Positions 1-13,081 are shown, counted from the stretch's first letter. The stretch is 64,000 nt of DNA from Carnegiea gigantea (GCA_029747015.1 JAKOGI010000325.1:226001-290000), one strand, 5' to 3'. The notes: generated by a model not told the origin, from the letters alone. Program-made: numbers and translations.

Positions 1-300
1 TTGGGAGCAACAGTTTTCAGCATAAATGATACTTTGAACTAAATGAATTTTTAAAGGTCCATTCTCAAATTCTTTTCCACCATTGCTTTGTAAAATCTTA
101 ATTTTGCAATCAAACATATTGTCAACTATTTTTTAGAAAGCATGAAAATGTTGAACCACCTTTGGTTTCTACTCCTTTAGATAAATCCATGTGAGATGAG
201 AGCAACCATCATTAAAAAAAATTTAATATCGAAAATTTAAATTTGAAAGTACCCACGTTTTCCAAGCAATCACAATGTACTAAATAAAAAGTTTTTTACA
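1..300 (-). pseudogene. Ty1/copia integrase fragment, truncated by the window edge
   Basis: Read on the minus strand, the first 220 bases give a copia integrase core: a stretch resembling the usual TW-x-Y-L-x-K block near 150-210, then KIKILQSNGGKEFENG at about 60-120. The family motif here is normally SDGGGEF; the second catalytic Asp is replaced by Asn. The frame is broken by stops further on. It lies on the strand opposite to the copia element that starts near 3.06 kb, so it is a separate copy. Only the part inside the window can be judged. I am fairly sure of the family and not of the lineage. Confidence 0.6.
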
Positions 301-3061
301 ACAGTGCTAACCAATAGTACCAGTTGATGTAATCTCCTACCTTCAGCTTATTATCAAAGTGAACTACTCAAACTCGACATTATTCTTGATTCAAAGACAA
401 ATTGATTTATATGGGTCTTAGGCGAGCTTACAACTTATGAATATCAATCTATGTTGGTATAATTTTGCTGGAACAACGAACACTAATCTTAGCTTGTATG
501 AATTATGGTAAGCTAAGAAAAAGCCTTAATGATGATGCTCACCTAGATCATCAAGGCTCATAAAGACAAAAGACATGTAGATTTGAGTAGGAGTTGGATA
601 ATTCCAAGCTATAAGTCAGGACTCTTAGAGCATACAACAACAACCCTAAATAGTTTGAGCCAAGCAGCCATAACTAGGTGACTCAGTGTTGAGGAGAAAA
701 AATCAGATACCTCTGACATTAAATCAGATCACATAAATCATTGTCAGACCACCGAACTAAAAGTTTGAGTGAGTTAGGTCATCAAAGTCATTGAACCCTA
801 ATATTTACTCATACCACACAAAGGATAAATGTTTTCAAAAACCCAAAATTAATTAAGCCTAATTAATTCAATCAATGTAGATTTTACATTAGAAAAATCA
901 TGCCAAAGTTACTGCTATGTAGAGTTAGGGAATATTTCTAAAACCCTATAATTCAAAATGGCTTCCACATTGGAAAACCATCCATATCAAAATAGGAAAG
1001 CAGGTTCACTACATTCAGCAAAGAATCTCATTGTTAAGATTGGAAGCTACATTTGCATAGACAATTTCAAATTGGTAACAAAAATTTAATGCTATGAAAA
1101 TCAAGCCAATTAATCCTATTGAACTAGCTAAGTCAAGGGAGATTTGTCTCCATAGTTTCAGTGAGATATTATGAAAATCAGAGACCTTGACCAATGTCCT
1201 ACATTTTGAAGACTATATGATAAAAGCTATTGTGTTTATTCCAATAGTTTGACACTTCCAATAGTTAGGTATAGATAATAAATGGAAGATCTAACTGTTG
1301 AAGAAAATGCAAACAACAAGTGATTAATTCTTATTTTCTAAGTTTTCCTTATCATATAACCATTATAATTCACTAAAATCATACTCACACTCTTTAATAC
1401 ATATAATGCGAGAAAGTTTATAGAATTCTTCTATAAATATATTTGTGTTGCTAGCCTAAAAGGGACTTTAGGTGACTCTACTCAAATAGGACCTTAGGTA
1501 GATAATCAAATTTCAAGAGTAAACCTTGATGTATTATCACTGGGCCTAATAGTGCAAATATTTGAGGTGCAACTTATGAGGATTAGTTTTAAGTGTTGAA
1601 ATATTGTGCAAGAAACTTAGGAGGAGATGCAACCATGTTGGATACATTGCCCGCATTGTTTCTTTACATTTTTTTGTAGCTTATAATCTCTAAGAATACA
1701 TACTCCTACTTGTTACAGTTATTGTGATTTATTGGTTAATACTTTATCTCGTAATCATTTAAGTTCAAAAAGTTTTCATGATCACCTTATTAATGCCCCT
1801 TTAAAGCAACCTAACCCTGATGGGACCAACAAAGAGTAAACAATGGACTTTTCCCAACTCACGAGATACACATGTGCAGCGAAAAAATGAAGGATGAATA
1901 CCATTTTCTGCCCAGGAGGATATAAGACTCCAGGCCTACATTGACATACGTGACAGCGTCAAACATCATTGGAAGCACAAAGAGTAACAAAAGCAAGGAA
2001 AGAATTAAAAGGAGATGAAGAGCAGATGTCATCATCACTAGTACTCTTCTAGAGAGTAGTACCCATGACTTTGTCCATAATAAGCTCATAACATGTGTCA
2101 ACACTAGCTTCACAATTATTTTCATAGCAAAACTGTTTTACAGGCAACAATTTGTACTTTAGTTATGAACCCTATTAAAAATTATTTAATTTTAATGGCT
2201 TAAAAATGTACCAGAGCTAGGCAAATGCACTTCGCAAATATGACGAATTGGCGCATGAGTAACATTACCTATCACAACATGATTTAACACATTATGTAAG
2301 AACTTATGTAAAAGAACAGCCTCCAAAATGGTCATACTGTATGAGGAAGACAAGCCAAGGCACCAAAGAAATTCATGTCTCACCACAAGTTCATTTTTCA
2401 CATGAAAAAAAATTGGTTTGGGCCATAAGTAATCAGGGTGATATGTGATTATTCCTTGGACTAAAACAAAGCTGGAAAACATATTGGGAAGGGGGATACA
2501 TTAGCACATACATGACAGGAAAAACTAGAGTGAGAAACTAAAGTTGCAAGAGTAGCAAGGTCAATACAAGAAGTGAACCAGATGATTATGCTAACTTTCT
2601 TATATCCTTTTATATCGCAACCATGGCCCCATTCACAACCCCAATTATGGCAATATCCTCAGTAATTGCCACAGTAAGGCCAATTATTATAAATTGTTGT
2701 TGACACCTCCAAACTTGCTATTTTATTGCTATTACATGATTGTTTAGATTATTGGAGGCACCGATGGATGTGCCAATGCTTGGAGGGTATTCACCGACGA
2801 AGAGGACTCTTGTAATTGTAGAACTCAGGGCTGATAAATATTTAATTTTGTCCTCAGTTCATCAAAGGTTGATTGCCTCTAAATTAAGTAGTGACAGCAA
2901 TTAAATTCTCGCATTTGTTATCCAACCATTCATTTGTATATGCAATTAGTTCTTGATCTCATATACAACCTCTTAGCATATATTACCCTCTACGTCCATT
3001 AAACATTGTGCATGACTCCAATGTGTTCAAAAAATGGAAAATATGGTTTAACATTATATCC
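301..3061. other. Unassigned intergenic DNA
   Basis: No gene is recognised in this 2.8 kb. Two minus-strand open frames exist at 1,859-2,125 (88 residues, with a run of Leu-rich hydrophobic residues in the middle) and 2,192-2,482 (96 residues). Possible splice signals lie next to both: a GTGAGT just after the first frame and a pyrimidine-rich stretch ending in CAG just before the second. They could be remnants of a spliced membrane-protein gene, but I cannot match them to a family and the length is within chance for AT-rich DNA. The part directly after 300 may still be degraded copia sequence. Confidence 0.4.
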
Positions 3062-3930
3062 ACTGTTAGTAAAAAAAAAAAATATAAAACATGGCACAAC
3101 ATGAAACATGATTTAGTATTTCATGCCTTAATACCATAAGCTTCTTTAGTAAAATATCCTACATTACATCCCTAGTTTATTTAAAAAAATATAATAGAAC
3201 ATTGGCACTATTGGATTTATTTATGGCTTATCACATATCAATGACTGAGGTAAATAAAGAAAAAGCTGTAGTAAAAGTTAAAATACATCCTAGGGGCACT
3301 TATTGCTTCAACTATCGACCATTATTTTTGGAGCATTTCATAAATATGTTGTATTGCTCGGCTTAAGAGTTTGAGTGATCACACACCACCTAAATGTTAC
3401 AAGCTGGCTATATAACCTCCTTAACTTTCCTAGTCCCTTTTAGGATTTTAATTCCAAAAGTAACTATCATATATTAATGAACATTTGTTTAAAGAGGGTA
3501 CATTAGGGGTTAATAGGCACTAATTAATTAGATCTCAGAGCTCCCTATTCCTCTCACATTGAACCAGGGTATTAGGGTGTGACAATTCCAACAAATCTAG
3601 TAACCACTAGTAATTATATGGTGTTTGAGGCTCAATTCGGATAATTTGTGAGTGGCAAAAGTTATATAGATCTTTCGCTTCTGCATTAAGGTTTTCCTAA
3701 ATTTCCAAAAGTTGTACGAGAGCCTAGCTAATATGCTTTTCTCTACCTTTATGATTCAGCCCCAATTATTTATTTATTTGTTTGTTAGATTTTTTTTAAT
3801 TATGCTATATACAGATTTGCAATCATGTTATATATTCTTTTCGGGATACCTGTCCACATGATCATTTAAGTATAGTTGCTTATATTTTAAAACGTAATCT
3901 ACCACTCAAAACAATCCTCACTCCTAGAAT
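3062..3930 (+). repeat. 5' LTR of the copia element (boundaries approximate)
   Basis: The stretch 3,410-3,750 aligns by eye to 40,700-41,070. Shared landmarks include CCCTTTTAGGATT against CCCTTTAGGATT, then AGGGGTTA-TAG-CAC-AATTAATT, then TTAGGGTGTGACAATT against TTAGGGTGTAACAATT. A TGTTAG start lies at 3,064, matching TGTTAGG at 40,329. Divergence is high, so it is an old insertion. The 3' edge and a methionine-tRNA type primer site could not be pinned down. Confidence 0.55.
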
Positions 3931-4140
3931 ATGTACGTGAAAGAGGGTTGGCATGTGCACGTTACGTGTCACCGACGAACATTGTCTTATACTATTGTCT
4001 TCTTCTCGAGCACTTCACACATGCCAATTTGCACCAAGCTGGGTGGGAAAACCACTAAACAATCATACAAGCCTTAACGGTGCATTTAATGCGCTATGAA
4101 GCTCTTCTATCTTACCTTTTCCTCCATATTGACTTGAGAC

Positions 4141-5015
4141 AATGATTGTGGCTTTGTCCTACAAATGGAAGGGTGCAATGATTCTTATATCGGTTTTACA
4201 AATAGCATAGATCTATATCTCGATAATGATGACATATGGCATAAGAAGATCCTATATCTTCGTAAAAAGTACACTGTTTTTGAAACCTATGCAACTATTA
4301 TGAGTAAGCCTACGAATCTTGAGAATCCACGCTATCAGGAGGAGCTAAAGATATACGAAGAATGATTAAAGGACTGTAGTCCATGCTATACTATACTACA
4401 TGGACAATGATCTTATATGGAATTTGGGATTCATTCTACTACTAGGGATATGTTGAAGAAGCTTTGATCAAGGTAAGCCATACATCCACTATAAGGTTTT
4501 GTACCTTGCTTTTCAAGTGAATGTAATATGTCATTGACTTTAGTCATAGTGTAGTCGAACATTTTTAAAGCTTGAGTGTCACGCTTCATGATCGTAAAGC
4601 TAATGGACTTGAAATCTCTAAAGAAAAGCAAGTTCTGAATGTAACTTGAGCCCTCCTATATAAACCTGATCACTAGCAAAATGTTTATTCTTATGACTCA
4701 TAGTGGGTATGTGTGAACCTTCATAAAAATTTCTGAAAACCTCAAGATGGAATAAGAGTATCATAAAGCCTTAGTCATCATAATGTTGCACTTATACAAA
4801 AGGGAGGGAATCTAAGGGAGCAAGTCTAATCGTGGGAGCAACTGAAAAAAAGGTTAATGCCCTTCTCAAAGTTGTAGATCAAAGGATGGAGTAGCCAAAA
4901 GTCACATGGGTAAAGGCCATGGAAAGAAGAGTATAGCATGTCTAAAGTACTATGACAATACAAAAAAGGCCCATTATGCTCGGGATTTCCTTGAGTGATG
5001 AAGTTACCTTTCTCC
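4141..5015 (+). pseudogene. Copia gag remnant
   Basis: Gag packages the element's RNA into virus-like particles. The 66-residue open frame at 4,165-4,365 contains DNDDIWHKKILYLRKKY and ends near LENPRYQEELKIYEE, matching the start of a known copia gag type (NYDIWHRKIQYL followed by an HRRDL-AY-W block). Downstream frames are broken. A decayed zinc knuckle is visible at about 4,945-5,005 as CLKYYDNTKKAHYARDF, in which the second and last Cys of the C-x2-C-x4-H-x4-C knuckle are lost. The gag runs into the protease/integrase region without a clear boundary. Confidence 0.7.
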
Positions 5016-6205
5016 ACTTATTCTTTTGAACTATAGGTTTGTTCTAATGCATCAGTTGTTAACTCTATTTTTAATTAGGTTGTAGACACAAGAGCCAGAA
5101 AATAAATAGTTCAAGATCAAGTTGGTTTTATGGTCTTTCATTGCTTTTGGTTGGTTCATAGATTGTCGTAGTAGGGGGTGTTTGTGAATAAGATGTTCTT
5201 GCTAACGAGACATGCTAGCTCAGACTATGTTAAGGGAACACATTGCTTCTCTATAGCATTCTTTATGAACTGCAATGTGGTGCTACTTACTATTGGTTTT
5301 TTCTTGGTTAAATATAAGATTTTTGTTTAATTTGAAAGCCATAAGTTTAGGTATTTCATGTAGTAATGGTAATATGCTTTGCATGGTATTTTAAAAAGGA
5401 TTTATTTGTTGATGAACCAGTTGATATTTATCATAATTCATCTCTTGCTTTAGTTGTGCACTTTGATTATGACTCGAAATTTGATAGGTAGCATGTCGAA
5501 CTTCGTCATATTGGCAAAGACGAGATTAGCATCTAGCTAAAGAAGAAGGTGAAGCCTTGTTTAGCCGGTGAAGCAACCGAGAAACATTTTCGTAATGCTT
5601 TAATGACATCAAGTCACTTAAAGACCTAATCCACTCAGATATTTGTGAGCCCATGAATAATACAACATCTTATGGCGCCATATAGGTTCTGACATTTATT
5701 GATGACTATTCTGAATATAGGGATATGTACCTATCATTTCACTGCTATGATGTGTGGATGTGTTCAAACATTATGTGGCAGAACTGAAGATCAAAATTCA
5801 AATGAAGGATCAAGACTCTTCATAGTAATTACAGTCATGAATATCTCACAAATATGTTCAAGTAGTTTAGTAAGGAGAAGAGCATACAGAGATAGCTTAC
5901 TAGTTCTAGCACTCCATGGCCAAATGTTGATATGGAACGAAGGAGTTGTATATTACGTGACAGGTTAGGTAAATGACAGCATACGCTAACCTCCCATTAT
6001 GTTTTTGTTGGTGCACAATTCACAACTTACATGCTTCATCATGTGCCAAGGAAAAAGCGTGTTTGTCACTCCATATGAGTTACAAAGTTATGTTCATCAT
6101 GAACTTGGAGGCATAGTGACCCAGGGTCATCAATCTCGCTCTTGTACTAGCAATTTTTCTTCCAGCTTTTTTTCGGGAAAGTTCAAGTTTTGCAATATTA
6201 AATAG
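5016..6205 (+). pseudogene. Copia protease and integrase remnant (first integrase copy)
   Basis: Translations in several frames follow the copia order. A protease-like stretch lies at about 5,100-5,400. A pre-integrase block with KPCLAGEATEKHF lies near 5,550. The integrase core follows: DLIHSDIC at about 5,630, TFIDDYSEY at about 5,695, and a C-terminal ERRS-ILRDRLGK block near 5,935, then a decayed YELWTGR-like part to 6,205. The second catalytic Asp, normally in a TDRG/SDRG motif, reads as Asn (SNYS near 5,825). A frameshift lies just before it, and a TAG follows NMFK. From 5,652 onward this sequence is the start of the tandem array. It cannot encode a working integrase. Confidence 0.75.
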
Positions 6206-7516
6206 AGTCACTACCATATTTTGAGGAAAATACAAAAACCTTTTTTACGATACGATTTTTAGAAAACAATTAGTATGATCTCTAATAGGGACTGACTCGA
6301 TTCCTAGGCTATTAATGAAGAGTTAGGTCCTAGGGTGAAGTTATAACTAATAATAGGGAATTAAATCTACCCATCGACATCACGTATTCAATTATAGGCT
6401 CTACTAGGCTTAAACAAGAAGATGATGAACTCCAAACAATTCGATGTGGATCCTGTTTTCAAACCAGTTTGTCTTATTTAGTGACTAAGCATCAAAGACG
6501 TGATCTTTCAGGTGCGCTCGTGGATTTAATCGCATTTAATGTTACATGTAAAAAAAGACTACTAAAAAAAGAAGCAATAAATTTTGATCATCTTCTGTAC
6601 TAATTACCCAATTTACACGTAATTCAAAGAATAGCATCAAAAACGGATTATATCTTTATCAAGAAAAATATATAACATAATACAGTTATTATCTTCCTTA
6701 TAAACCCTCGGGCTCACCTTGATTTGGGTTCAGTAAAATTAATAACTCAGAGATCAAGTTGTTAGGTATGATGAAACCTAATCTAAAATCTCTTTGAAAT
6801 ATTGGTGATTATCAGAGAAAGAGAGATGAATTGAAGAAAGATTTGTTAGAGGGAGGGCCTATACTCCTAGCTACTAATATTGAGCAGAGCAAGATCAATC
6901 TCTCTATCAAAAAGGAAAAAGAGGACTAAAGAAAGGGTTGCCACTCATGTAACAAGAAGACAAATTGAATGTTTGTGTCTTAAGGGAGGAGGATAGACTC
7001 CCTTTGAAATGATAGGGGAGGAATAACTCCCCATCTAGGGTTTATGGATTCTACAATAACTCTATTCTATAAAACAAATTAGGAAAGTATCACGAGATTT
7101 TCCTAAGCTACCTTAGACTACCAATAAACCGAAGGGTTAGTAGCACACTTGGGTAGTGCTACTAGACCCTTTTTACTATCGTGTTATCAAGGTGGCATGC
7201 AAAAGTCTATCTCTTATGTAGTTTTCCGTAGTGAACCAGGTCGAGTGACCTATCACTGGGCCTGCACTTGCCCTAATCTAAATGCTATGACTTAAGGAGT
7301 ATAATTGTGATGCAATGCAACAACCACCAGTTGATCACCTACTATTGCAATCATGAGGTCCCAGATTTAAGACACACGTTACAAACATGTTCCACACCCA
7401 GTTTCATTCCCTTTTTTTACTTTTTTGAACTTTTATAAACAAAATGAGAAGAAAACATCTTTGAAACATTTTTGAAACCAAAAAAATAGTGTACGTCCAA
7501 ATATACAGGGATTCAT
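5652..7516 (+). repeat. Array unit 1
   Basis: First unit, continuous on its left with the copia integrase. The integrase part ends near 6,205. The rest contains landmarks seen in every unit: AAATACAAAAACCTTTTTTA near 6,225, GGAGGAATAACTCC near 7,017, GGGTAGTGCTACTAGACCC near 7,153, and GGTGGCATGCAAAAGTCTAT near 7,190. Confidence 0.9.
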
Positions 7517-9383
7517 CATGAATAATACAACATCTTATTGTGCCTTATAGGTTCTAACATTTATTGATGACTACTCGGAATATGGGGATATGTACCTATC
7601 ATTTAGCTGCTATGATGTGTCGGATGTGTTCAAATGTTGTGTGGCAGAACTGGAGACCAAAATTCAAATGAAGGATCAAGACTCTTCACAGTAATTATAG
7701 TCGTGAATATCTCACAGATATGTTCAAGTAGTTTGGTAAGGAAAAGTTCATACAAGGACAGCTTACTAGTTCCAGCACTGCATGGCCAAATGTTGATATG
7801 GAACGAAGGAGTCGTATATTACGTGACAGGTTAGTTAAATGATGACATACGCTAACCTCCTATTATGTTTTTGTGGGTGCACATCTTAGAACCTACATGC
7901 TTAAGCATGTGCTAAGGAAAAAGCATATTTGCCACTCCATATGAGTTACAAAGTTTTGTTCATTAAGTACTTGGAGGCATGGTGACCCGAGGCCCTTGAT
8001 CTCGCTCTTGTGCTAGCAATTTTTCTTTTGGCTTTTTCTTGGGAAAGTTCGAGTATTGCAATATTAAGCACATCACTACCATATTTTAAGGAAAATACAA
8101 AAACCTTTTTTAGGATACGATTTTTAGAAAACAGTTGGTATGATTTCTAATAGGGATTGACTTGATTCCCAGGGTATTAGTGAAGAGTTAGGTCCTAGGG
8201 TGAAGTTATAACTAACAATAGGGAGTTAAATCGACCCGTTGACATCACATATTCAATTATGGGCTCTACTAGGCTTAAATGAAAGGATGATGAAATCCAC
8301 ACAATTCGATGTGGATCTAGTTTTCATACCAGTTTGTCTTATTTAGTGAATACGCATCAAAGACATGATCTTTAAAGTGAGCTCCTGGATTTAATCGCAT
8401 TTAATCATGTAAACAAAGAATACTAAAAAAAACAAGCAATAAATTTTGATGATCTTTTGTAGTAATTGCCCAACTTACACGTAATTCAAAGAATCGCATC
8501 CAAAATGGATTAGATTTTTATCAAGAAAAAGATATAACATAATACAGTTATTATCTTTTTTATAAACCCTCGGACTCACCTTGATTTGCGTTCAGTAAGA
8601 TCAATATCCCAGAGATCAAGTTGTTAGGTATGACGAAACCTAATCTAAGATCTCTTTGCAATGCTGGTGATTATCAGAGAAAGAGAAATGAATTGAAGAA
8701 AGATTTGTTTGAGGGAGGGCCTACACTCCTAGCAACTAATATTGAACAGAGCAAGATCAATCTCTCTATGAAAAAGGAGAAAGAGGACTAGAGAAAGGGT
8801 TGCCACTCATGTATCAAGAACACAAATTGAATGTTTGTGTCTTAAGGGAGGAGGATAGACTCCTTTTGAAATAATAGGGGAGGAACAACTCCCCATCTAG
8901 GGTTTATGGATTCTACAATGACTCTATTCCATAAAACTGATTAGGAAAGTATCACGAGATTTTCCTAAGCTACCTTACACTATCAATAAACTACAGGGTT
9001 AGCAGCATACTTGGGTAGTGCTACTAGACCCTTTTTACTTTCGTTGAATCGAGGTGGCACACAAAAGTCTATTTCTTAGATAGTTTTCTGTAGTGAGCCA
9101 GGTCGAGTGACCTATCGCTGGGCCTGCACTTGCCCTAGGCTAAATGCTATGACTTAAGGAGTATAATTGTGATGCAATGCGACGACCACTAGTTGATCAC
9201 CTACTATTGCAATCATGAGGTCCCAGATTTAAGACACATGCTACGAACATGTTCTACACCCAGTTTTAGAACCTTTTTTTTTTTAACTTTTTCAAACTTT
9301 TATAAACAAAATGAAAAGAAAACATTTTTGAAACATTTTTTAAAACAAAAAAATAGTGTGCATCCAAATATACAGTGATTCAT
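7517..9383 (+). repeat. Array unit 2 (includes integrase fragment 7,517-8,080)
   Basis: It starts directly inside the integrase core (FIDDYSEY near 7,560) and has no upstream integrase. It shares with the other units the frameshift before the second catalytic site and the TAG after NMFK. Confidence 0.9.
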
Positions 9384-11244
9384 CATGAATAATATAACAT
9401 CTTATGGCGCCTTATAGGTTCTAAAATTTATTGATGACTATTCGAAATATGTGGCTATGTACCTATCATTTCGCTGCTATTATGTGTTGGATGTGTTCAA
9501 ACGTTGTGTGGCAGAACTAGAGACCAAAATTCAAATGAAGGATCAAGACTCTTGACAGTAATTATAGTCGTGAATATCTCACAAATATGTTCAAGTAGTT
9601 TAGTAAGGAAAAGAGGATACAGAGACAGCTTACTAGTTTTGGCACTACATGGCCAGATGTTGATATGGAGTGAAGGAGTCGTATATTACGTGACATGTTA
9701 GGTAAATGATGGCATATGCTAACCACCTATTATGTTTTTATGGGTGCACATGTCACAACTTACATGCTTAACCATGTGCCAAGGAAAAAGCACATTTGTC
9801 ACTCCATATGAGTTACAAAGTTAGGTTCATTAAGTACTTCGAGGAGTGGTGACCCTGGGCCCTCGATCTCACTCCTGTGCTAGCAATTTTTCTTTTGGCT
9901 TTTTTGGGAAAGTTCGAGTTTTACAATATTATGCAGATCACTACCATATTTTGAGGAAAATACAAAAACCTTTTTTATGATACGATTTTTAGAAAACAAT
10001 TAGTATGATCTCTAATAGGGATTGACTTGATTCCCAGGGTATTAGTGAAGAGTTAGGTCCTAGGGTGAAGTTATAACTAATAATAGGAAGTTAAATCTAC
10101 CCATCGACATTGCATATTCGGTTATGTGCTCTACTAGGCTTAAACTAGAGGATGATGAAATCCAAACAATTTCATGTGGATCCAGTTTTTGGATTAGTTT
10201 GTCTTATTTAGTGACTAAGCATCAAAGACATGATCTTTAAAGTGAGCTCCTAGATTTAATCATAGTTAATCATATAAAAAAAGAATACTAAAAAAAAGAA
10301 GCAATAAATTTTGAAGATCTTTTGTACTAATTACCCAATTTGCACATAATTCAAAGATTAGCATCAAAAACGGAATGGATCTTTATTAAGAAAAATATAT
10401 AACATAATACAGTTATTATTTTTTTTATAAACTCTCAGACTCACCTTGATTTGGGTTCAGCAAGATCAATATCCCATAGATCAAATTGTTAGGTATGATG
10501 AAACCTAATCTGAAATCTCTTTGAAATACTGGTGATTATTAGAGAAAGAGAGATGAATTGAAGAAAGATTTGTTAGAGGGAGGCCCTATACTCCTAGGAA
10601 CTAATATTGAACAGAGCAAGATCAATCTCTCTATCAAAAAGGAGAAAGAGGACTAGAGGAAGGGTTGCCACTCATGTATCAAGAAGACAAATGGAATGTT
10701 TGTGTCTTAAGGGAGGAGGATAGACTCCTTTTCAAAAGATCGGGGAGGAATAACTCCACATCTAGGGTTTATGGATTCTACAATAACTCTATTCCATAAA
10801 ACAGATTAGGAAAGTATCAAGAGATTTTCCTAAGCTACCTTAGACTACTAATAAGCTGTAGGGTTAGCAGCACACTTGGATAGTGCTACTAGACCCTTTT
10901 TACTACCATTGAATCGAGGTGCCATGCAAAAGTCTATCTCTTAGATAGTTTTCTGCAGTGAACTAGGTCAAGTGACCTATCGCTGGGCCTGTGCTTGCCC
11001 TAGGCTAAATGCTATGGCTTAAAGAGTATAATTGCGATGCAATGCGATGACCACTAGTTCATCACCTGCTATTGCAATCATGAGGTCCCAGATTTAAGAC
11101 ACATGCTACAAACATGGTCTGCACCTAGTTTTAGTCCCCTTTTTTTACTTTTTCGAACTTTTATAAACAAAATGATAGGAAAACATTGTTGAAACATTTT
11201 TGAAACCAAAAAAATAGTGTACATCCAAATATACAGAGATTCAT
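9384..11244 (+). repeat. Array unit 3 (includes integrase fragment 9,384-9,945)
   Basis: Same organisation as unit 2. Its integrase part is the easiest to read: REYLTNMFK, stop, then FSKEKRIQRQLTSFGTTWP, matching the usual REYLSDMFKQF and RQLTIPGTP blocks of the family. It carries its own additional stop shortly before RSRILRDMLGK. Confidence 0.9.
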
Positions 11245-13043
11245 CACGAATAATACAACATCTTATGGTGCCTTATAAGTTCTAACATTTATTGATGTCT
11301 ATTCAGAATATGGGGATATGTACCTATCATTTCACTGCTATGATGTGTTGGATGTGTTCAGACGTTTTGTGGCAGAACTGGAGACCAAAATTCAAATGAA
11401 AGATCAAGACTCTTCATAGTAGTTACAGTCATGAATATCTCACAAGTACGTTCAAGTTGTTTACTAAGGAAAAGAGCATACAGAGACTGGTTATTCGTTC
11501 CAGCACTCTATGGCCAAATGTTGACATAGAATGAAGGAGTCGTATATTACGTGACAGGTTAGGTAAATGATGGCATACGCTGACCTCCTATTATATTTTT
11601 GTTGGTGCACATCTCACAACTTACATACTTAACCATGTGCCAAGGAAAAAGCATATTTGTCACTCCATATGAGTTACAAAGTTATGTTCATTAAGTACTT
11701 GGAGGCGTGGTGACCCGGGGCCCTCGATCTCGCTCTTATGCTAGCAATTTTTTTTTGGCTTTTTTTTGGGAAAGCTCGAGTTTTATAATATTAAGCAGAT
11801 CACGATCATATTTTAAGGAAAATACAAAAACCTTTTTTATGATATGATTTTTAGAAAACAATTAGTATGATCTCTAATTGGAATTGACTTGATTCCTAGG
11901 ATGTTAATAAAGAGTTAGGTAAAGTTATAACTAATAATGGGGAGTTAAATCTACCCATCGATATTTGCATATTCAATTATAGGTTCTACTAGGCTTAAAC
12001 GAGAGGATGATAAAATCCAAACAATTCGATGTGGATCCAGTTTTCACAGCAGTTTGTCTTATTCAGTGATTAAGCACCAAAGACATCATCCTTCAAGTGA
12101 GCTCCTGGATTTAATCGCATTTAATCATGTAAAAAAGGAATACTAAAAAAAATAAGCAATAAATTTTGATGATCTTTTGTACTAATTACCCAATTTACAC
12201 ATAATTCAAAGAATAACATCAAAAATGGATTGGATCTTCATCAAGAAAAATACACAACATAATACAGTTATTATCTTTTTTATAAACCCTCGGACTCACC
12301 TTGATTTGGATTCAGTAAGATCAATATCCCAGAGATCAAGTTGCTAGGTATGATGAAAACTAAGCTAAAATCTCTTTGAACTACTGGTGATTATCAGAGA
12401 ACGAGAGATGAATTGAAGAAAGATTTGTTAGAGGGATGGCTTATACTCCTAGCAGATAATATTAAACAGAGCAAGATCAATCTCTCCATCAAAAGGGAGA
12501 AAGAGGACTAGAGAAAAGGTTGCCACTCATGTAACAAGAAGACAAATTGAATGTTTGTGTCCTAAGGGAGGAGGGTAGACTCCTTTTGAAATGATAGGGG
12601 AGGAATAACTCCCCATCTAGGGTTTATGGATTCTACAATAACTGTATTCCATAAAACAGTTTAGCAAAGTATCACGAGATTTTCCTAAGCTGCCTTAGAC
12701 TACCAATAAACTGTAGGTTAGCAGCACACTTGGGTAGTGCACGGACCCTTTTTACTATCGTTGAATCAAGGTGGCACGCAAAAGTCTATCTCTTAGATAG
12801 TTTTCTGTAGTGAACTAGGTTAAGTGACCTATCGTTGGGCCTGCGCTTGCCTAGGCTAAATGGTATGACTTAAGGAGTACAATTGCAATGTAATCTAACA
12901 ACCACCAATTGATCACGTGCTATTGTAATAATGAGGTCCCAGATGTAAGACAGATGCTACGAACGTGTTCCACACCCAGTTTTAGTCCCTTTTTTTACTT
13001 TTTTGAACTTTTATAAACAAAATGATGGGAAAACATTTTTGAA
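11245..13043 (+). repeat. Array unit 4, truncated at its right end
   Basis: It ends within the AACATTTTTGAA motif that in units 1-3 is followed by about 60 more bases. After 38 unassigned bases the Tat1 LTR begins at about 13,082. It differs from units 1-3 in having TTG where they have the shared TAG, and it has a short deletion near 11,920. Confidence 0.85.
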
Positions 13044-13081
13044 GCCATATAAGAAGTAGCTTCAAGGATTTTGGAACGCGT

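Larger units (their letters stand above)
5652..13043 (+). repeat. Head-to-tail tandem array, four units of about 1.86 kb, copia-derived
   Basis: The landmark CATGAATAATACAACATC starts at 5,652, 7,517, 9,384 and, with one change (CACGAATAA), at 11,245. The spacings are 1,865, 1,867 and 1,861 bases. The last unit is cut about 60 bases short, at 13,043. Each unit has about 550 bases of broken copia integrase followed by about 1.3 kb of sequence not recognised as copia coding. Units differ by scattered substitutions, roughly one base in ten in a 180-base stretch that I compared. Only the first unit is preceded by upstream integrase sequence; later junctions join the unit's tail directly to the internal integrase position. 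Confidence 0.9.

Noticed and set aside
1859..2482. Two hydrophobic minus-strand open frames with splice-like signals
   Set aside because: No recognisable family and length within chance; recorded only in the intergenic entry.
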